A stretch of DNA of 64,000 bases. Source: JAJKIV01 sp036741775 (GTDB taxonomy: Bacteria > Gemmatimonadota > Gemmatimonadetes > Gemmatimonadales > Gemmatimonadaceae). Positions 16,265 to 23,842 of the stretch are shown here, piece after piece. The notes below the pieces were generated by a model. It was not told the DNA's origin and did not search any database. It was given only the letters and a program-made list of their open reading frames with translations. Each line of letters opens with the position of its first letter. The first letter of the stretch is position 1. The DNA lies in the NCBI GenBank assembly GCA_036741775.1, contig DAINRQ010000015.1, forward strand, positions 1 to 64,000, read 5' to 3'. The position numbers were made by a program, and so were the translations under genes.

Positions 16265-17428
16265 ATGGCAAGGTGTGGCCGCGCGGGTAGGCTCTCCTGG
16301 GTGCGATGGGTTGCCGTTGTCAGCCTGGCGACGGTCGGCGCCAGTGCGTGTGGTGGCCAGCCGTTCGCCCCCGTCGAGCAGCTGGGGGACGACGCCGAGA
16401 CGTACTGGCCGGGCGCCACGTGGCGGACCGCAGCACCCGCGCAGGTCGGGGTCGACGCCTCCGCCATCTCGGATCTCATCGCGCGCCTTCGCAGTGGGTC
16501 GTTAGGCGCGGAGCACGCGCTCGTGATCGTCCGAAAGGGCCACGTCATCGCGGACGAGTACTTCGACGGCTGGACTGCCGACTCGATCCACACCGAGCAG
16601 TCGGTGACGAAGAGCGTCATGTCGCTCATCACTGGCATTGCCATTGCCCGCGGTGACGTCCGCGGTGTGGACCAGCCGCTCGTCGAGCTCCTCGGCTCGT
16701 ACGCGCCGATCGCGAACCTCGACGACCGGAAGCGCGCGCTCACCGTGCGCGACGTCTTGACCATGCGGACCGGGATGGACTGGAACGAGGACTCGTATCC
16801 CGGATCTCCGCTCGAGACGCTGAACAACCTGCGGACTGACTGGATCCGGTTCGTGATCGACCATCCGATGCGCGAGCAGCCGGGCACTCGGTGGCAGTAC
16901 AACTCGGGCGGGGTCATCGCCCTGGGTGGTGCGGTCGGCATCGGTAGCGGGATGAACACCGCCGAATACGCGCGCGCACACCTCTTCCGCCCGATCGGTA
17001 TCACGGGCGACAAGTGGTATCGCGGATTCCCGGACCAGCTTCCGCACACGGGCGGCGGGCTGTTCCTGAGCACCCGGGATCTCGCGCGAGTGGGGTACCT
17101 CGTGCTTCGCGGCGGGGTCTGGAACGGGGTGCAGGTCGTGCCGGAATCCTGGATTCGCGAGTCCACGCGTCCCGTCGCCACACCGACGTATCGCCTGGGC
17201 GGAAGGACGGCCGGGTACGGCTACCTTTGGTGGCTCTACGCGCTCGACGGCGGTCCGCCTGACGCGAGCACGACCGACCTCGTGCTCGCGGCATCCGGAG
17301 CACAGGGGCAGTGGCTCTTCATCGTGCCGCGGTACGATCTCGTGGTGGCGATCAACGCGGGGATTACGAGTGGGCCGGATCCCGGCCTCGATATTCTCTT
17401 TCGGACCATACTCCCAGCGATGCGTTAG
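16265..17428 (+). CDS. Serine hydrolase (beta-lactamase/class C PBP-like), lipoprotein
   Basis: A 387-residue exported hydrolase. The signal ends in VGASACGG, a lipobox-like site, so it is probably an anchored lipoprotein. The catalytic SxxK tetrad is SVTKS near residue 118, preceded by the usual hydrophobic strand (ALVIVRKGHVIADEY). The second motif appears as WQYNSGG (Tyr-x-Asn variant, YNS) near residue 217, and an HTGGG motif replaces KTG near 264. Such proteins include esterases, DD-peptidases and peptidases; penicillinase activity is not implied. It is divergent from the frameshifted gene at 16100. Confidence 0.87.
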   Translation: MARCGRAGRLSWVRWVAVVSLATVGASACGGQPFAPVEQLGDDAETYWPGATWRTAAPAQVGVDASAISDLIARLRSGSLGAEHALVIVRKGHVIADEYFDGWTADSIHTEQSVTKSVMSLITGIAIARGDVRGVDQPLVELLGSYAPIANLDDRKRALTVRDVLTMRTGMDWNEDSYPGSPLETLNNLRTDWIRFVIDHPMREQPGTRWQYNSGGVIALGGAVGIGSGMNTAEYARAHLFRPIGITGDKWYRGFPDQLPHTGGGLFLSTRDLARVGYLVLRGGVWNGVQVVPESWIRESTRPVATPTYRLGGRTAGYGYLWWLYALDGGPPDASTTDLVLAASGAQGQWLFIVPRYDLVVAINAGITSGPDPGLDILFRTILPAMR

Positions 17429-17482
17429 GATGGATCGCGGCTCCGAACCTCGCGACCGCTCCGGGAACGGCAGGAGGGGGTT

Positions 17483-17515
17483 GGACAGGATTCACGGGAT
17501 GACGAAGATGTCCTG
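17483..17515. repeat. Short ACAGGATT-type intergenic repeat
   Basis: The segment GGACAGGATTCACGGGATGA followed by CGAAGATGTCCTG has complementary ends (GGACA with TGTCC) and internal GGAT words. It resembles degenerate 'ACAGGATTnACAGGAT' intergenic repeats seen in many environmental genomes. It is the only structure I see in the 17429-17654 gap, which otherwise carries no gene. Confidence 0.35.
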
Positions 17516-17654
17516 CGCGGCGGCGCTGTCGCTCGCGTCAGCGGCCTGAATGGAAGGGGCGGGCGGCTCTCGCGGACAGCTGCGCCGAGCGGCAATGGCT
17601 GTTCATCGAGGGTAGTTTATCCGGGCATACATTTCCCCTGCCCGCGAACGGCCG

Positions 17655-18617
17655 TTGTCTCTGCTTCGATACACAGGCGGTCGCCTCGACCGCGTAACAA
17701 GGCTCCGAAAGGATGAGGACTGGGTCTCCGCCGCGTTCGTCGGCGACGACGCGCGGACCGTGCTCATCTGTAACGACCATCCTCTCGTCGCGAGCTCGGC
17801 GAATGGTGACGAGCCGCGCGTGGCGACGCTCCCTCTCTCCATTCTTCGCGATCGCCTCCAGCCGGACGCGTTCACGTGGGTGCTGCTCGGCCTCGATGAG
17901 ACGACGCCCGTGTTCGCGGTCGACGTGCCGACCGATTGCGTTGAGCTCATCCCCGAGATCGCCGAATCGGGAGAGCTCACCGACATCCGCAGTGTGGGCT
18001 CGCTCGTCCCGCCTGCCGACGCCGCGCTACTCGCCTACGCGCGCGCGATGCTGGCTTGGCACCGGCGTCATCGGTACTGCGGGTCGTGCGGGGCGCCGAC
18101 CGTGCCGCGTGAGGCCGGGCATGTCCGCAGATGCCGGAACGCCGATTGCGCGATCGACAACTTTCCGCGCACGGACCCGGTCGTCATCGCACTCGTCACG
18201 CACGCGCGCGAGCACGATGGCGTGACGCGATGCCTCCTCGGCCGACACGGCCGACTGCCGCGTGGCGTATACTCGCTGCTCGCCGGCTTCGTGGAGCCGG
18301 GCGAAAGCCCCGAGGAAGCCGTGATGCGCGAGATCCGCGAGGAGGCGGGCCTGGCCGTGACCGATATTCGCTACGCGGCCGCGCAGCCATGGCCCTTCCC
18401 GTACTCGATGATGATGGGCTTCCGCGCGACAGCGACGACTGATGAGATTGCGCTCGACGGGGACGAGCTCGAGGACGCGCAGTGGTTCACCGCTGCCGAG
18501 CTAAAGACGTTCGGTGAGTGGGAGGACGAGTCGGCGCAGTTCCGGCTCCCGAGGCGTGACAGTATCGCGCGCGTGCTGCTCGACCGGTGGGTCGCCGAGT
18601 CACACACGGTTCAGTAA
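17655..18617 (+). CDS. nudC: NAD+ diphosphatase / NAD-cap hydrolase NudC
   Basis: A 320-residue Nudix hydrolase that splits NAD(H) to NMN(H) and AMP and can remove NAD caps from RNA. It has the three NudC hallmarks. A zinc ribbon (CGSCGAPT and the later CRNADC) lies near residues 139-160. The Nudix box GFVEPGESPEEAVMREIREE continues to AGL. The NudC signature AAQPWPFPYSMMMGF lies about 17 residues beyond it. No ATG is available at the right place; the frame opens at TTG 17655, which I take as the start. Convergent with the NHL gene. Confidence 0.93.
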   Translation: MSLLRYTGGRLDRVTRLRKDEDWVSAAFVGDDARTVLICNDHPLVASSANGDEPRVATLPLSILRDRLQPDAFTWVLLGLDETTPVFAVDVPTDCVELIPEIAESGELTDIRSVGSLVPPADAALLAYARAMLAWHRRHRYCGSCGAPTVPREAGHVRRCRNADCAIDNFPRTDPVVIALVTHAREHDGVTRCLLGRHGRLPRGVYSLLAGFVEPGESPEEAVMREIREEAGLAVTDIRYAAAQPWPFPYSMMMGFRATATTDEIALDGDELEDAQWFTAAELKTFGEWEDESAQFRLPRRDSIARVLLDRWVAESHTVQ

Positions 18618-18702
18618 GTCGTGAGTGCTCAGTTGTGGGTCGGCCAGCAACCAGTCCTCACTGAACACTGAGTCACTGACCGACTGACGACTCGCGACTT
18701 AC
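18614..18702. terminator. Fold-back of ACTGA-type words between convergent genes
   Basis: The outer arms GTAAGTCGTGAGT (18614-18626) and ACTCGCGACTTAC (18690-18702) are complementary at 12 of 13 positions, and the left arm includes the nudC stop codon. The interior repeats ACTGA/CACTGA words. It occupies the whole gap between the convergent nudC and NHL genes and probably ends transcription from both sides. It belongs with the other word-repeat clusters in this window. Confidence 0.6.
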
Positions 18703-18711
18703 TGCGCCGTT

Positions 18712-19890
18712 TCACCGCCGAGGCCAGGGCACTCCTTGATTTCTCGGAACCGCGCCAACGCCCTTGTACGCGAACTTCTGGAGCCGTTTGCCTTCGTACG
18801 TCTCCGTCGTGAAGATGTTACCTCGCGAATCCGTCGCGATGCTGTGCACGGCGAAGAACTGGCCCGGCTGCCGCCCGCCGTCGCCGAAGGTCGTGAGGAG
18901 CTCGAGCGACTGGCGGTCGATGACGTAGATGCGCGCGTTCTTGCCATCGGCGACGTAGATGTAACGCTGTTGCGGGTCCCGCGAGAACGCGATGTCCCAC
19001 ACCGAGCCGTCGCCTAACGTCCGAGGGGCGATGCGCTGCTCCTTCACGAACGAGCCGTCCTTGCGGAAGACCTGGATGCGGTCGTTCACGCGGTCGCAGA
19101 CGTACACGAACCCGTCGTTTGACGGCTCGGCGCAGTGGACCGGCGTGCGGAACTGCTTGTCGGGCGGCGCGTCAGGGTTGTAGGGCGGGAGCCGCGTGTC
19201 GTCCGGCCTGTTGCCGTAGGCTCCCCAGTACCGCTTGATCTTGCCCGTCCCCATGTCGATCACCGCCACCCGGCGGTGCGAGTAGCCGTCTGCAATGTAG
19301 GCTTCGCCGGCCCTGGCGTCGAACGCGATCTTCGCGACGCGGCCGAAGAACGTGCTGTCGTTGCTGTTCGGCGTCTGCTTCGGAATGCCGAACTGCGCCA
19401 GGAACTTGCCATCGTGCGTGAACTTGAGGATGTGCGAATCGCCCTGGCCATTGCCGCCGATCCACACGTTGTCCTTGTCGTCGAGCGTGATGCCGTGATT
19501 CGACACGGGCCAGTCGAATCCCTCGCCCGGGCCGCCCCAGGAGTTCACGAGGTTCCCCTCGGGGTCGAACTCGAGAATCGGCGGCGCCGCTCGGCAGCAT
19601 TCCCCGATGGGTGGGGTGCGGTTCGCGCCGGCCTCGGTGCGCTGGTTCAGCGTCGAGTCGCCACGGTGGATAATGAAGACGTGGTCGCGCGAGTCCACGC
19701 CGACGCCGATGGTGGAGCCTATCACCCAGTGGTTGGGCAGCGGTTTGGGCCAGAAGGGATCGACCTCGAATCGCGGCGCCTGGACGGTCTGCGATTGGAC
19801 GTTCGCCATCAGCACGCGTTGGCCGATGCCGAGTGCGAGGGCGAGGGTGAGCAGTGAGCCTGCGAGGATGAGACGGCGCCGTTGCGTCAT
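18712..19890 (-). CDS. Exported NHL-repeat beta-propeller protein
   Basis: A 392-residue protein with an N-terminal export signal (LILAGSLLTLALALGIGQRV). The rest is an NHL-type six-bladed propeller: IGVGVDSRDHVFIIHRG, PEGNLVNSWGGPGEGFDWPV, GITLDDKDNVWIGGNGQGDS, YIADGYSHRRVAVID, CDRVNDRIQVFRKDGSFVK and SIATDSRGNIFTTETYEGKR. It resembles the lyase part of peptidyl-alpha-hydroxyglycine amidating enzymes, but this family in bacteria mostly lacks a proven activity. A divergent 253-bp gap with no other gene separates it from the HupE-like gene. Confidence 0.85.
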   Translation of the reverse strand: MTQRRRLILAGSLLTLALALGIGQRVLMANVQSQTVQAPRFEVDPFWPKPLPNHWVIGSTIGVGVDSRDHVFIIHRGDSTLNQRTEAGANRTPPIGECCRAAPPILEFDPEGNLVNSWGGPGEGFDWPVSNHGITLDDKDNVWIGGNGQGDSHILKFTHDGKFLAQFGIPKQTPNSNDSTFFGRVAKIAFDARAGEAYIADGYSHRRVAVIDMGTGKIKRYWGAYGNRPDDTRLPPYNPDAPPDKQFRTPVHCAEPSNDGFVYVCDRVNDRIQVFRKDGSFVKEQRIAPRTLGDGSVWDIAFSRDPQQRYIYVADGKNARIYVIDRQSLELLTTFGDGGRQPGQFFAVHSIATDSRGNIFTTETYEGKRLQKFAYKGVGAVPRNQGVPWPRR

Positions 19891-20143
19891 CCGCTGCTCC
19901 GTGGGGTGGTGTGACGTCGTGTCGATCGATTCCGCGTGATTCTACGCCCGAGCCGTTGCGTCCGTCCAGATGTGGGCGGTCAGCGGGAGGTGCGGGAGCG
20001 CTCCGAACGGGCGTCAGTCCGCACTGAGTGTTCGTGCCAAGTCCAGTCGGACCGCCCGCCCTCATAGGGGTGACAGAGTGAGGCGGAGAAGCATTGCGCC
20101 GGCGGAATGACAACGCGAGGTTCGGGCGATATACTCGTCCCCG

Positions 20144-21499
20144 ATGACGACGTCTCGGCTCTGGCGAGTGGCGCTGCTCGCGCTCGCGTTCATCCTCGTT
20201 CTCCCCGCGCGGCCGTTCGCGCACGAGGTCCCGCCATCCGTGCGCGTATTCGTGTTCGTGAAGCCCGAGGCCGAGCGGCTGCGGCTCGTGGTGCGCCTCC
20301 CGGTCGAGTCGATCCGCGACGTCGAGTTCCCGCTGCGCGGCCCGGGGTATCTCGACATCTCACGCTCGACCCCGCTGCTCGCGGACGCCGCCCGGATCTG
20401 GGTCGCCGACTACATCGAGATCCGCGAGGACGGGCGGCGACTCCCGACGGGCCGTGTCTCGGTCGTTCGGATCGCCCTCCCGTCGGACCGGTCGTTTCTC
20501 ACGTACGAGAGCGCCCTCGCGGGCGTCACCGGCCCGCCGCTCGCCGACACCGTGTCACTCCCGTGGCAGCAGGCGATGCTCGACGTGCTGCTCGAGTACC
20601 CCATCACCTCTGCGACGGCGAAGCTGTCCATCCACCCGGCGCTCGCCCACCTCGGCGTGCGCACCACCACCGTCCTTCGCTTTCTCACGCCTAACGAGAG
20701 CGAGCGGGTGTTCGAGTACGTGGGTGACCCGGGGCTGGTCCGGCTCGACCCCAGGTGGCACCAATCCGCGCTGCATTTCGTGAAGCTGGGAGTGGCGCAC
20801 ATCCTCGGCGGGATCGATCACCTGCTGTTCGTGCTCTGTCTCGTGATCCCGTTCCGGAAGCCGCGCCCGCTCATCGCGATCGTCACGTCGTTCACCGTCG
20901 CGCACTCGATCACGCTCATTGCGTCGGCGAGCGGCCTCGCGCCCGATGCGCTCTGGTTCCCGCCGCTCATCGAGATGCTCATCGCGCTCTCGATCGTGTA
21001 CATGGCATTCGAGAACATCGTCGGCGCGAAGGTGGAGCGGCGATGGATCTTCGCGTTCGCGTTCGGGCTGGTGCACGGGTTCGGCTTCTCGTTTGTGCTC
21101 CGTGAATCGCTCCAGTTCGCGGGCGCGCACCTCACGACATCGCTCGTCGCGTTCAACGTGGGCGTGGAGCTCGGGCAGCTCCTGGTGCTCGCGGTATTGA
21201 TTCCGGCGCTCAGCTTGCTCTTCAAGCGCGTGGTCGCGGAGCGCGCGGGGACGATCCTGCTATCCGCGCTGGTCGCGCATACGGCGTGGCACTGGATGAC
21301 GGAGCGCTACTCGGCGTTCCGCGAGTACGAGATCACGTGGCCGGCGTTCGACGCATTGCTCGTCGCACAGCTGATGCGCGCCGTCGCGCTGGCGTTGGTC
21401 ATTGGCGTCGCCGTCTGGGGGCTGCGCGGTCTCTATCGACGTCTGCTCGGTGCGCGCGGGGCGGAGCTAACGGCCGTCGGGGGGTGGAGGGATAGGTAG
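20144..21499 (+). CDS. HupE/UreJ-like membrane protein
   Basis: A 451-residue protein. Residues 1-26 are a signal (LLALAFILVLPARPFAHEVP). Residues 27-210 are a beta-rich extracytoplasmic domain. The C-terminal half (from about 205) is the HupE/UreJ_2 membrane domain with some seven helices and conserved histidines: LGVAHILGGIDHLLFVLCL, FTVAHSITLIASA, FGLVHGFGFSFVL and ALVAHTAWHWM. His-rich HupE/UreJ relatives move Ni or Co; this subfamily with a long N-terminal domain is uncharacterised, so metal or proton transport is inference. No hydrogenase or urease genes are nearby. Confidence 0.88.
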   Translation: MTTSRLWRVALLALAFILVLPARPFAHEVPPSVRVFVFVKPEAERLRLVVRLPVESIRDVEFPLRGPGYLDISRSTPLLADAARIWVADYIEIREDGRRLPTGRVSVVRIALPSDRSFLTYESALAGVTGPPLADTVSLPWQQAMLDVLLEYPITSATAKLSIHPALAHLGVRTTTVLRFLTPNESERVFEYVGDPGLVRLDPRWHQSALHFVKLGVAHILGGIDHLLFVLCLVIPFRKPRPLIAIVTSFTVAHSITLIASASGLAPDALWFPPLIEMLIALSIVYMAFENIVGAKVERRWIFAFAFGLVHGFGFSFVLRESLQFAGAHLTTSLVAFNVGVELGQLLVLAVLIPALSLLFKRVVAERAGTILLSALVAHTAWHWMTERYSAFREYEITWPAFDALLVAQLMRAVALALVIGVAVWGLRGLYRRLLGARGAELTAVGGWRDR

Positions 21500-21538
21500 C
21501 AGCTATCAGCTATCGGCTATCAGCTATCAGCTATCAGC
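21500..21538 (+). repeat. CTATCAG tandem word repeat
   Basis: Directly after the HupE-like stop codon the unit AGCTATC(A/G) is repeated about five times with one GGCTATC variant. The words are partly self-complementary (AGCT, GATAGC). It is too short and spacerless to be a CRISPR. It sits at a gene 3' end like the other word repeats. Confidence 0.6.
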
Positions 21539-21551
21539 AAAGACCGGCTCG

Positions 21552-21806
21552 GCGCGTATGGACCGTTGTGGCGGCCCGGTCGGAACTACGATGGGACGGG
21601 TGACGGGGAACGGCCGGATGACGGCTTTGCATCGACGCCGAGCCGCGCCACGAGCCGGGATCGAAGGGAACGGCCGCCCGGCACGCCACGGTCCCCGAGA
21701 GCCGATTCTCGATTCCCAATTCCCGGCAGGTCATCCGGCCCTTTCCCCGTCAGCCGCGTCATCGCCGTTCCGACCGGCCCGCCACGAAAGTCCCCGAACG
21801 CGCGAG
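21552..21806. repeat. Long fold-back element with ~70-bp imperfect inverted repeats
   Basis: Two blocks pair across about 110 bp. GTGGCGGCCCGGTCGGAAC (from about 21569) matches the complement of GTTCCGACCGGCCCGCCAC (about 21765-21783) with one mismatch. TGACGGGGAACGGCCGGATG (from 21601) matches the complement of 21730-21752 with one substitution or indel. The match extends outward to GCGCGT/ACGCGC ends. The arrangement of two inverted REP-like units resembles a REPIN. The loop region includes GATTCTCGATTCCCAATTCC. The gene-free stretch 21500-21962 consists of this element, the tandem repeat before it and the half-hairpin after it. Confidence 0.65.
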
Positions 21807-21877
21807 GTGTTTTCCGCGGCCCTTTCCGCGTCCGCCGTTGCCGCGTCGTCCGCGTCCGCCCGATGGCGCGAAGAGAT

Positions 21878-21904
21878 GAAACGATGCGTTAGGACTCTGA
21901 CCCC
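21878..21904 (+). repeat. Half copy of the GGGGTCAG hairpin
   Basis: GAAACGATGCGTTAGGACTC followed by TGACCCC is identical at 26 of 27 positions to the right arm of the hairpin at 23-89. No left arm is present upstream. It is either a solo REP unit or a hairpin that lost half. It shows the inner stem sequence is inherited with the ends. Confidence 0.75.
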
Positions 21905-21962
21905 TAACGCCGCGGACGCCGGCCTCACGGGGCGGGTCGCCGCGCGTGGTGGACCCTCGCGG

Positions 21963-22151
21963 TCAGGGGATGTGGCGCATCGAACCGTCCCGAACCGCGC
22001 GTTCCAGGCCGACCAGCTGGTCGGCGATGTCGCGGAGCGAGCGCGCCATCGATGACAGCGTTCGGATGAACCAGACCATGAGCGCGAACGGCAACGCCCA
22101 GGCCAGAAGGATGAACACCAGTTCGGACACGCCGATATTGCCGAAGTTCAT
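21963..22151 (-). CDS. Small single-pass membrane protein
   Basis: A 62-residue protein. Residues 9-29 (SELVFILLAWALPFALMVWF) form one transmembrane helix, followed by an amphipathic helix (SSMARSLRDIADQLVGLERA). The codon pattern and the compact hydrophobic-then-coiled layout suggest a real gene. It lies 76 bp downstream of tesB on the same strand, so it may be cotranscribed. Function unknown. Confidence 0.6.
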   Translation of the reverse strand: MNFGNIGVSELVFILLAWALPFALMVWFIRTLSSMARSLRDIADQLVGLERAVRDGSMRHIP

Positions 22152-22227
22152 TGGTCCTCACCTGTAGGTCAGTGGGCCCGTCATCCGCGCCAACCTACTA
22201 CGTCACGTGTCCCGTCGCGAGCGAGAC

Positions 22228-23112
22228 TTACTTCCGGGCCTCGGGATCCCGCGCGGCGCGCTGACGCATGAGCCCCTCCTGCGCGACCGATGCGACGAGC
22301 GCTCCGTCGCGCGTGTAGACGGCGCCACGGGTGAACCCGCGCGCGCCCGCCGCAGCTGGGCTGTCCATCGCGTACAGCAGCCATTCGTCCGCCCGAAACG
22401 GCCGATGCGCCCAGAACGCGTGATCGAGCGTCGCGAGCTGCAGCGTTGGCGACCGCGGCGCGAGCGCGTGCGGCAGCAGTGCGGTGCCGAGCAGTCCGTA
22501 GTCCGACGCGTACGCGAGCACCGCCTGATGAATGAGCGGATCGTCAGGCAAGCGATCGATCGCCTTCAGCCACACGTGCCGCACGGGCGGTCGCGGCTCG
22601 GGGTGAAACGGATCGATCGGAGCAACCGGCCGGAAATCGATCGGACGATCCTGGGTGAGCACATGGCGCACCGACTCCGGAATACGATCGGCCATGCCGC
22701 GAATGAGATCGAGCTCGTTCTGGAGCTCCTCCGGCGGCGGGACGTCAGGCATCGGCGTCTGATGCTCGGCCCCTGACTCCGCGATCTGAAACGACGCCGA
22801 GAGATTGAAGATCGCGCGGCCGTGCTGAATGGCGGTCACCCGCCGCGTGGTGAAGCTTCCTCCATCGCGCAAGCGGTCGACGAAATAGACGATTGGCGCC
22901 GTGAGGTCGCCCGGCAAAATGAAATAGCCATGCATCGAGTGCGCCTCGCGCGGCTCGTCCACGGTGCGACGAGCGGCAACGAGCGCCTGCGCGAGCACCT
23001 GACCGCCGAACACGCGTCCGGTACCGACGTCGCGGTTCTTCCCGCGGTAGATGTTCACCTCCAGCGGCTCGAGATCGAAGATCTCGAGCAGTGCGGCGAT
23101 GGGGTCTGGCAT
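22228..23112 (-). CDS. tesB: Acyl-CoA thioesterase II
   Basis: A 294-residue double-hotdog thioesterase that hydrolyses acyl-CoA to free acid and CoA. Family features: VNIYRGKNRDVGTGRVFGGQ near residue 20, HSMHGYFILPGD near 60, and in the second hotdog LATLDHAFWAHRPFRADEWL followed by FTRGAVYTRDGALVASVAQE. The conserved Asp/Gln/Ser-Thr positions expected for TesB appear to be in place. It is divergent from the Uma2 gene. Confidence 0.93.
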   Translation of the reverse strand: MPDPIAALLEIFDLEPLEVNIYRGKNRDVGTGRVFGGQVLAQALVAARRTVDEPREAHSMHGYFILPGDLTAPIVYFVDRLRDGGSFTTRRVTAIQHGRAIFNLSASFQIAESGAEHQTPMPDVPPPEELQNELDLIRGMADRIPESVRHVLTQDRPIDFRPVAPIDPFHPEPRPPVRHVWLKAIDRLPDDPLIHQAVLAYASDYGLLGTALLPHALAPRSPTLQLATLDHAFWAHRPFRADEWLLYAMDSPAAAGARGFTRGAVYTRDGALVASVAQEGLMRQRAARDPEARK

Positions 23113-23116
23113 TTGT

Positions 23117-23145
23117 CGGGAATCGGGAATCGGGAATCGGGAATC
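23117..23145 (+). repeat. CGGGAAT tandem repeat
   Basis: Four perfect copies of CGGGAAT in a row, in the gap between tesB and the Uma2 gene and just upstream of the tesB start. A related AATTGGGAATC word lies inside the fold-back at 21552. It is another member of the window's short-word repeats. Confidence 0.7.
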
Positions 23146-23217
23146 CGTGGCTGATGGCCGGCTGCGCGTCCTGAATCAGCCATTGCGTGTACTACGTCGC
23201 CGAGCGTACGCTGATCT

Positions 23218-23835
23218 ATGGCTTTCCGATATCCGCACGACCGGCTACTGACCGTCGAAGAGTACTTCGCCTTCGAGGAGGCGAGTGCCACCCGCCACGA
23301 GTTTGTGCACGGTCAGGTGCACGCCATGAGCGGCGTGACGAGGCGGCATAGCCGCATCACCATGAATATCGCTGCACAGTTCTGGATCGCGGCGCGCGGC
23401 GGCCCGTGTCGTGTCCATCAAGGCGAAGTGAAGATCCAAACGAATGGCGTCATTTACTATCCCGATGTCGTCACCGCGTGCGGGACCGAGCCGCGCGACC
23501 CGCGCGTCGAGGACGCGCCAGCCGTCGTCGTGGAGGTGTTGTCTCCGTCCACCGAGCGCATCGATCGCGGCGAGAAGCTCCTCGTTTACCGGGAAATCCC
23601 AGGTTTGGCGATGTACCTGATCGTCGAACAGGATCGCCGTCTGGTCGAGCACTACCGGCGTGACGCTCGTGGAGCATGGCAGCACGAGGTCATCGCCAAC
23701 ATTGGGCGAATCGAGATACCGGAGCCTCGGTCGACCCTCACGCTCGACGAGATCTACGAAGGGGTCGAGCTCCCGTCACCCGAGGAGTGGTTGCGACAGC
23801 TCCGCCTCCGCGAGGAAGAGGCGGCGTACGGCTGA
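23218..23835 (+). CDS. Uma2 family (DUF820) endonuclease-fold protein
   Basis: A 205-residue PD-(D/E)XK-fold protein. Family features: LTVEEYFAFEEASATRHEFV near the N-terminus, GVIYYPDVVTACG with the active-site Asp, and APAVVVEVLSPSTERIDRGE with the Glu-x-Val variant followed by KLLVYREIPGLAMYLIVEQD. Uma2 proteins are abundant in Gemmatimonadota and cyanobacteria; nuclease activity is assumed from the fold and no physiological role is established. A decayed relative lies at 43965-44370. Confidence 0.9.
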   Translation: MAFRYPHDRLLTVEEYFAFEEASATRHEFVHGQVHAMSGVTRRHSRITMNIAAQFWIAARGGPCRVHQGEVKIQTNGVIYYPDVVTACGTEPRDPRVEDAPAVVVEVLSPSTERIDRGEKLLVYREIPGLAMYLIVEQDRRLVEHYRRDARGAWQHEVIANIGRIEIPEPRSTLTLDEIYEGVELPSPEEWLRQLRLREEEAAYG

Positions 23836-23842
23836 GCCCCGG

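Noticed and set aside
21500..21538. Possible CRISPR array at the AGCTATC repeat (also CGGGAAT at 23117)
   Set aside because: Units of 7-8 bp without spacers and no cas genes.
23218..23835. Uma2 gene as part of a restriction or defence island
   Set aside because: No methyltransferase, toxin or other defence gene is near; Uma2 genes are common orphans in this type of genome.
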